From the NCBI GenBank assembly GCA_028564675.1, contig JAOVVO010000229.1, forward strand, positions 1 to 64,000: a DNA stretch of 64,000 bases, written 5' to 3'. The notes beneath the pieces were generated by a model. It ran no database searches. It was not told where the DNA came from and saw only the letters and a list, made by a program, of their open reading frames with translations. Both the position numbers and the translations under genes were made by a program. Positions within the stretch are counted from its first letter, which is position 1, and every line of letters begins with the position of its first letter. Shown piece by piece: positions 62,501 to 64,000 of this stretch. This stretch comes from Onchocerca lupi (lineage: Eukaryota > Nematoda > Chromadorea > Rhabditida > Onchocercidae).

Positions 62501-62741
62501 AATAGGATCACATATTAGTGGTGATGCAGTTTCCATAAACAGTGATGAATTGACAACATTATTTGCCGATATGCAAGTTCGAATTCCGGAATTTACCGAT
62601 GAAAATGTTGTGCTAATTAAAGAGAACGGTATAATTCCAAGTTCAAGCAAAGATCATGTCAAAGGTGAAGGACGACAAATGCTGGAAGAAGATGGTAATG
62701 ATACAACGGATAGTGGTTTTCAAACAAGCGATACATCATAG
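37091..62741 (+). CDS. EVI5: EVI5-family TBC-domain Rab GTPase-activating protein, 5' end incomplete
   Basis: Predicted GAP that inactivates Rab GTPases in membrane traffic and, in other animals, links to cell-cycle and cytokinesis control. Exons: 37091-37391, 37964-38090, 39459-39587, 39783-39950, 40341-40466, 41136-41279, 42477-42566, 42871-42968, 44156-44216, 56103-56327, 57978-58127, 58480-58641, 58702-58822, 59658-59773, 60441-60521, 60684-60845, 62493-62741. The total is 2510 nt: two bases completing a codon from a missing exon plus 835 codons and a stop, close to human EVI5 (about 810 residues). Order: Ser-rich leader, conserved pre-TBC segment (SVLMKMEQMN, DLDLWAVWGNLIKNWE), TBC about residues 142-394, coiled coil about 394-755, acidic tail. 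The first recognised exon has no ATG until 37279 (in frame), so either an upstream exon or trans-splicing is needed. A phase-matched optional exon lies at 59243. Confidence 0.92.
38088..42968 (+). other. EVI5: TBC (Rab-GAP) domain exons of EVI5
   Basis: KELVRRGIPQHFRTIAWQLL opens the domain. The exon 39783-39950 carries the IxxDxxR motif as ILRDIPR (arginine finger R193 in my numbering) and the YxQ motif in GYCQGSAF (glutamine finger Q229). LRELFKPTMTELGLCMFQLE, MYASSWFLALFTTTLPLELA and LLKLDMEGMLKYFQRE follow in the order seen in EVI5 and EVI5-like proteins. Both catalytic fingers are intact, so GAP activity is expected. Confidence 0.94.
41005..41060. repeat. 21-bp inverted repeat in an EVI5 intron
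   Basis: Arm 41005-41025 (CAATCAATAGTGTAATTGCAC) pairs with 41040-41060 with one mismatch, around a 14-nt loop. The right arm contains the palindrome TGTAATTACA. It lies in the intron 40467-41135. Confidence 0.85.
49507..49737 (+). mobile_element. Short Helitron-like copy
   Basis: It begins TCTGTATAAATAAAAATGTAAAT after a flanking A, matching the left end of the 30730 Helitron. It includes one 5' module (TTCAAATTCTTCACCGATTG, AACGTTGCATT) and GACAGGTAAAAGTAGGTGAA. The right end is less clear: AAGCTAG at 49731-49737 is the best CTAG, followed by A rather than T, and the expected hairpin is degenerate. Confidence 0.55.
50528..50616. repeat. (TA)n run followed by a perfect 22-bp hairpin
   Basis: A TA microsatellite (50528-50556) abuts an inverted repeat. 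Arm 50554-50575 (core CATATCTAGAGTATGCAAA) and arm 50595-50616 are perfectly complementary over 22 bp around a 19-nt loop. The loop ends in the palindrome TCAAATATTTGA (50583-50594). Confidence 0.9.
51529..51712. repeat. Small tandem array of about 30-bp units
   Basis: Units of the form AGTGATAAGTTTGTCCTATGAAATGAT recur near 51529, 51623, 51653 and 51687, separated by more diverged copies. Confidence 0.75.
51940..52080. repeat. Interrupted (ATT/ATC)n microsatellite
   Basis: Long run of ATT and ATC triplets with interruptions. It creates long but meaningless open frames on both strands. Confidence 0.9.
54065..54115 (+). CDS. EVI5: Candidate alternative first exon of EVI5 (internal start)
   Basis: ATG at 54065 opens 17 codons (MVYRQRKTWQKFQWTKK) ending at AAG|GTTTGT, a usable donor in phase 0. 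Splicing to the acceptor at 56103 would give a continuous frame into RLRTENRLLRQR, i.e. a coiled-coil-only isoform without the TBC domain. The stretch is richer in G+C than its surroundings. No promoter or trans-splice acceptor was identified, so this is a proposal from open frame, donor and phase only. Confidence 0.35.
56328..57977 (+). other. EVI5: EVI5 intron with GATAAT-rich repeats
   Basis: Contains a degenerate (G)TGATAATGATAAT minisatellite from about 57047 to 57430. A direct repeat follows (57490-57575 and 57652-57735, sharing ATAAGATTTAAAGAATGATAAAA and GGAAGGCTTA/AGAAGGCTTA). An antisense open frame at 56505-56966 is considered among the findings. Confidence 0.7.
59243..59421 (+). 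CDS. EVI5: Optional Gln/Ser-rich exon of EVI5
   Basis: The acceptor TTTATAATTTAG opens a frame that continues the G left by the exon ending at 58822: AIIPNDKVSQQQQQPG, then Ser-rich sequence to a TAG at 59419-59421. It could end at two donors, 59290|GTAATA or 59401|GTGCTT, each leaving the single G needed to join the next exon at 59658 in frame. It could also act as a terminal exon truncating the protein before the last coiled-coil exons. Skipping it also preserves the frame. The 3' part is a tandem repeat of GTGCTTCAGATTCTTCC units; the third copy is shifted by one base, which creates the stop. Confidence 0.5.
59447..59578. repeat. Short direct repeat after the optional exon
   Basis: TTGCTATATTAAAGCATTGCAT occurs near 59448-59470 and again near 59554-59576, about 106 bases apart. 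Confidence 0.8.
60071..60090 (+). repeat. G-tract (G14 A G5) in an EVI5 intron
   Basis: Fourteen consecutive Gs, an A, then five Gs, on the transcribed sense strand. This is a striking outlier in this very AT-rich window and able in principle to form a G-quadruplex. It lies in the intron 59774-60440. Confidence 0.9.
60900..61420 (+). repeat. EVI5: Exon-derived tandem repeat in the last EVI5 intron
   Basis: Diverged units resemble the final 30 nt of the preceding exon plus its donor (CATCTTGAACTTAAG|GTAACT at 60831-60851). Clear copies lie near 60903-60940, 61044-61085 (CATCTTGAATTTAAG|GTAAGT), 61184-61215, 61252-61295 and 61332-61372, interleaved with TGAAAACTTA, GTGGACATTGAAAAGT and GTCGTAAAAGCTAA segments. 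Confidence 0.75.
61965..62445. repeat. Minisatellite of about 37-bp units in the last EVI5 intron
   Basis: About a dozen diverged copies of (T)AGAATTCCAACTAATCAAAAA followed by ATATTTTTCAACT, running up to about 45 bases before the last exon's acceptor. Confidence 0.85.
62493..62741 (+). other. EVI5: EVI5 last coding exon
   Basis: Acceptor TTGATATTTTAG, then 82 codons and TAG. The sequence is acidic and Ser/Thr-rich (LEEDGNDTTDSGFQTSDTS at the end). It joins in phase 0 to the exon ending at 60845. AATAAATAAA around 62982-62992 is a likely polyadenylation signal, giving a 3' UTR of about 250 nt. Confidence 0.88.
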
Positions 62742-64000
62742 CTTCTTCGTTTCTTAATTAATTAAGAAATTTACACACCAATCATCAATCGACTAATTTG
62801 TTTAATCGGTTAATTAATCAACGCGGGAACTTTTATCACTGAAATATCATAAATGATGAAATTTCTTTCGTTTCCTTTTTCAGCTCAGTAAATTTAGTAT
62901 TGAATTTTAAATTTTATTAAATATTAAATTTTTATTAGATTTTTTCACTTTTATCAATTTTATTATGAATAATTATTTGCTGAATAAATAAATTTTTTTC
63001 TTTTTTTTGGAATTCTTTATCATTTTCTTGTTTCGAGCATTTTGTTTTATATGTGAAACTACTTTTTTAGATTAAATTAATATTGCAATATACAAGTTGT
63101 CAAATTGTAACAAATGTAAATTGTCTTTTTAAAATGAAAACTTCAGCTTTTTTACTTTTATGTGATCAAAGCTTTTTCTGTGATATATTTTTAATTGAAA
63201 TTATAAAAATTATGTACATATTTGTATCTTTTCCTTTTTTTTTCAATTTATATTCATTTCAGATTTTCATTTCATTTTTCGATATTTCAGCTTGTAAACA
63301 TTCTTTTCCTTTTGTTTATTTGTTTATTTCGTTCATTTGTTTGTTTATTTATTTAAAAAATTTTTTTTTCTTTCATTCAGATTTTATTTTTGTAATATTT
63401 CCTACCTATCTTCTTCAATTATTTGCTTCAAATTTCTTTCGTTTGAATTTTAAATTTACTTTCAGAAAAATTTCCGGTCTAGTCCCTTCAATCTCTTTAA
63501 ACGATAAATAAAGTCAAATTATTCGATTGATAAGAAAAAAGAAGCAAAATAGCATATCAAAGAATTGATAAGATATTTGATGGGATATCTATTTAATGAA
63601 TAAGGTATTTGAATAGACAAAAGCGTAATCCGTGCAAATTAAGTATAACATATATGTTTTAAAATCTAATTATCATTATCACTTTTATTTCTTCTTGTTC
63701 TTATCAATTTAAAATTTCTCCTTATTTATCATTCCTTCATTTTTTCCTTTCACCTTTTTAATCGCTTATCAAAATTTTCTATACCAAAATATGGGAAAAA
63801 ATGAATTCAAATTGCTTCATTTGTTTTATTATTGCCTTTCTAATTTGGAAATTATTCGCCTTACTATTTGCTATTTTCTGAAATTTTATTTTTATAACAA
63901 TTAATTTGTATTATTTATTACATGATTTAACTGTATCTATAACTTTTTCACGCAAATTCATTCAAATAATAAAAAAATAAATAAAAAAAATTTGGGAGAA
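62742..64000. other. EVI5 3' flank, AT-rich
   Basis: Probable 3' UTR to about 63000, then T-rich and (TTTGTTTA)n-like sequence (around 63310-63355). The open frame at 63083-63511 is T-rich and Phe/Ile-dominated, and I do not regard it as a gene. Confidence 0.6.

Noticed and set aside
63083..63511. 142-codon plus-strand open frame downstream of EVI5
   Set aside because: Composition is T-run driven (long Phe/Ile stretches, TTTGTTTA repeats) with no domain or plausible start context; it follows the likely EVI5 polyadenylation signal.

Overview
The window reads as AT-rich animal nuclear DNA, most probably nematode. Exons are short and most splice acceptors end in a nematode-like TTTTCAG or TTTCAG. 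Every intron I placed is GT-AG, intergenic DNA is full of low-complexity tracts, and the genes are animal chromatin and small-GTPase regulators. A spirurid or filarial-like worm would fit the base composition and the long introns, but that is inference. No rRNA, tRNA, CRISPR array, operon or bacterial insert was recognised.

Layout. Positions 1-4280 hold only repeats and AT-rich DNA. A complete 24-exon UTX/KDM6-type H3K27 demethylase gene lies on the minus strand (17831 down to 4584, or 4281 with an alternative last exon). All exon phases join to give 1089 residues with N-terminal TPRs, a JmjC domain with its iron ligands, and a C-terminal zinc-binding region. A 612-bp non-autonomous Helitron sits inside one of its introns. 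A diverged tandem array of about 130-bp units lies directly upstream of its start codon. Next, also on the minus strand (24957 down to 20017), is a Dbl-type RhoGEF with DH and PH domains and a Ser/Thr-rich tail; its 5' end is not resolved. Positions 25-37 kb are gene-poor: a doubtful small ORF near 29 kb, a 52-bp-type tandem array, a decayed Helitron with Pif1-type helicase remnants (about 30.7-34.0 kb), and further tandem repeats. An EVI5-family Rab GTPase-activating protein gene occupies 37091-62741 on the plus strand. It has a TBC domain in the first half and a long coiled coil in the second, separated by an 11.9-kb intron. Its first exon was not found.

The three genes are unrelated in pathway: chromatin demethylation, Rho-family GTPase activation, and Rab GTPase inactivation. 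The best material for a second look is in the EVI5 gene. One intronic minisatellite appears to derive from the neighbouring exon's own 3' end and splice donor. There is also a possible internal first exon inside the 11.9-kb intron and a phase-compatible Gln/Ser-rich optional exon. The Helitron family, with three members in this window sharing terminal sequence, and several perfect or near-perfect hairpins also stand out. All statements come from reading and hand-translating the sequence; no search or alignment was run.
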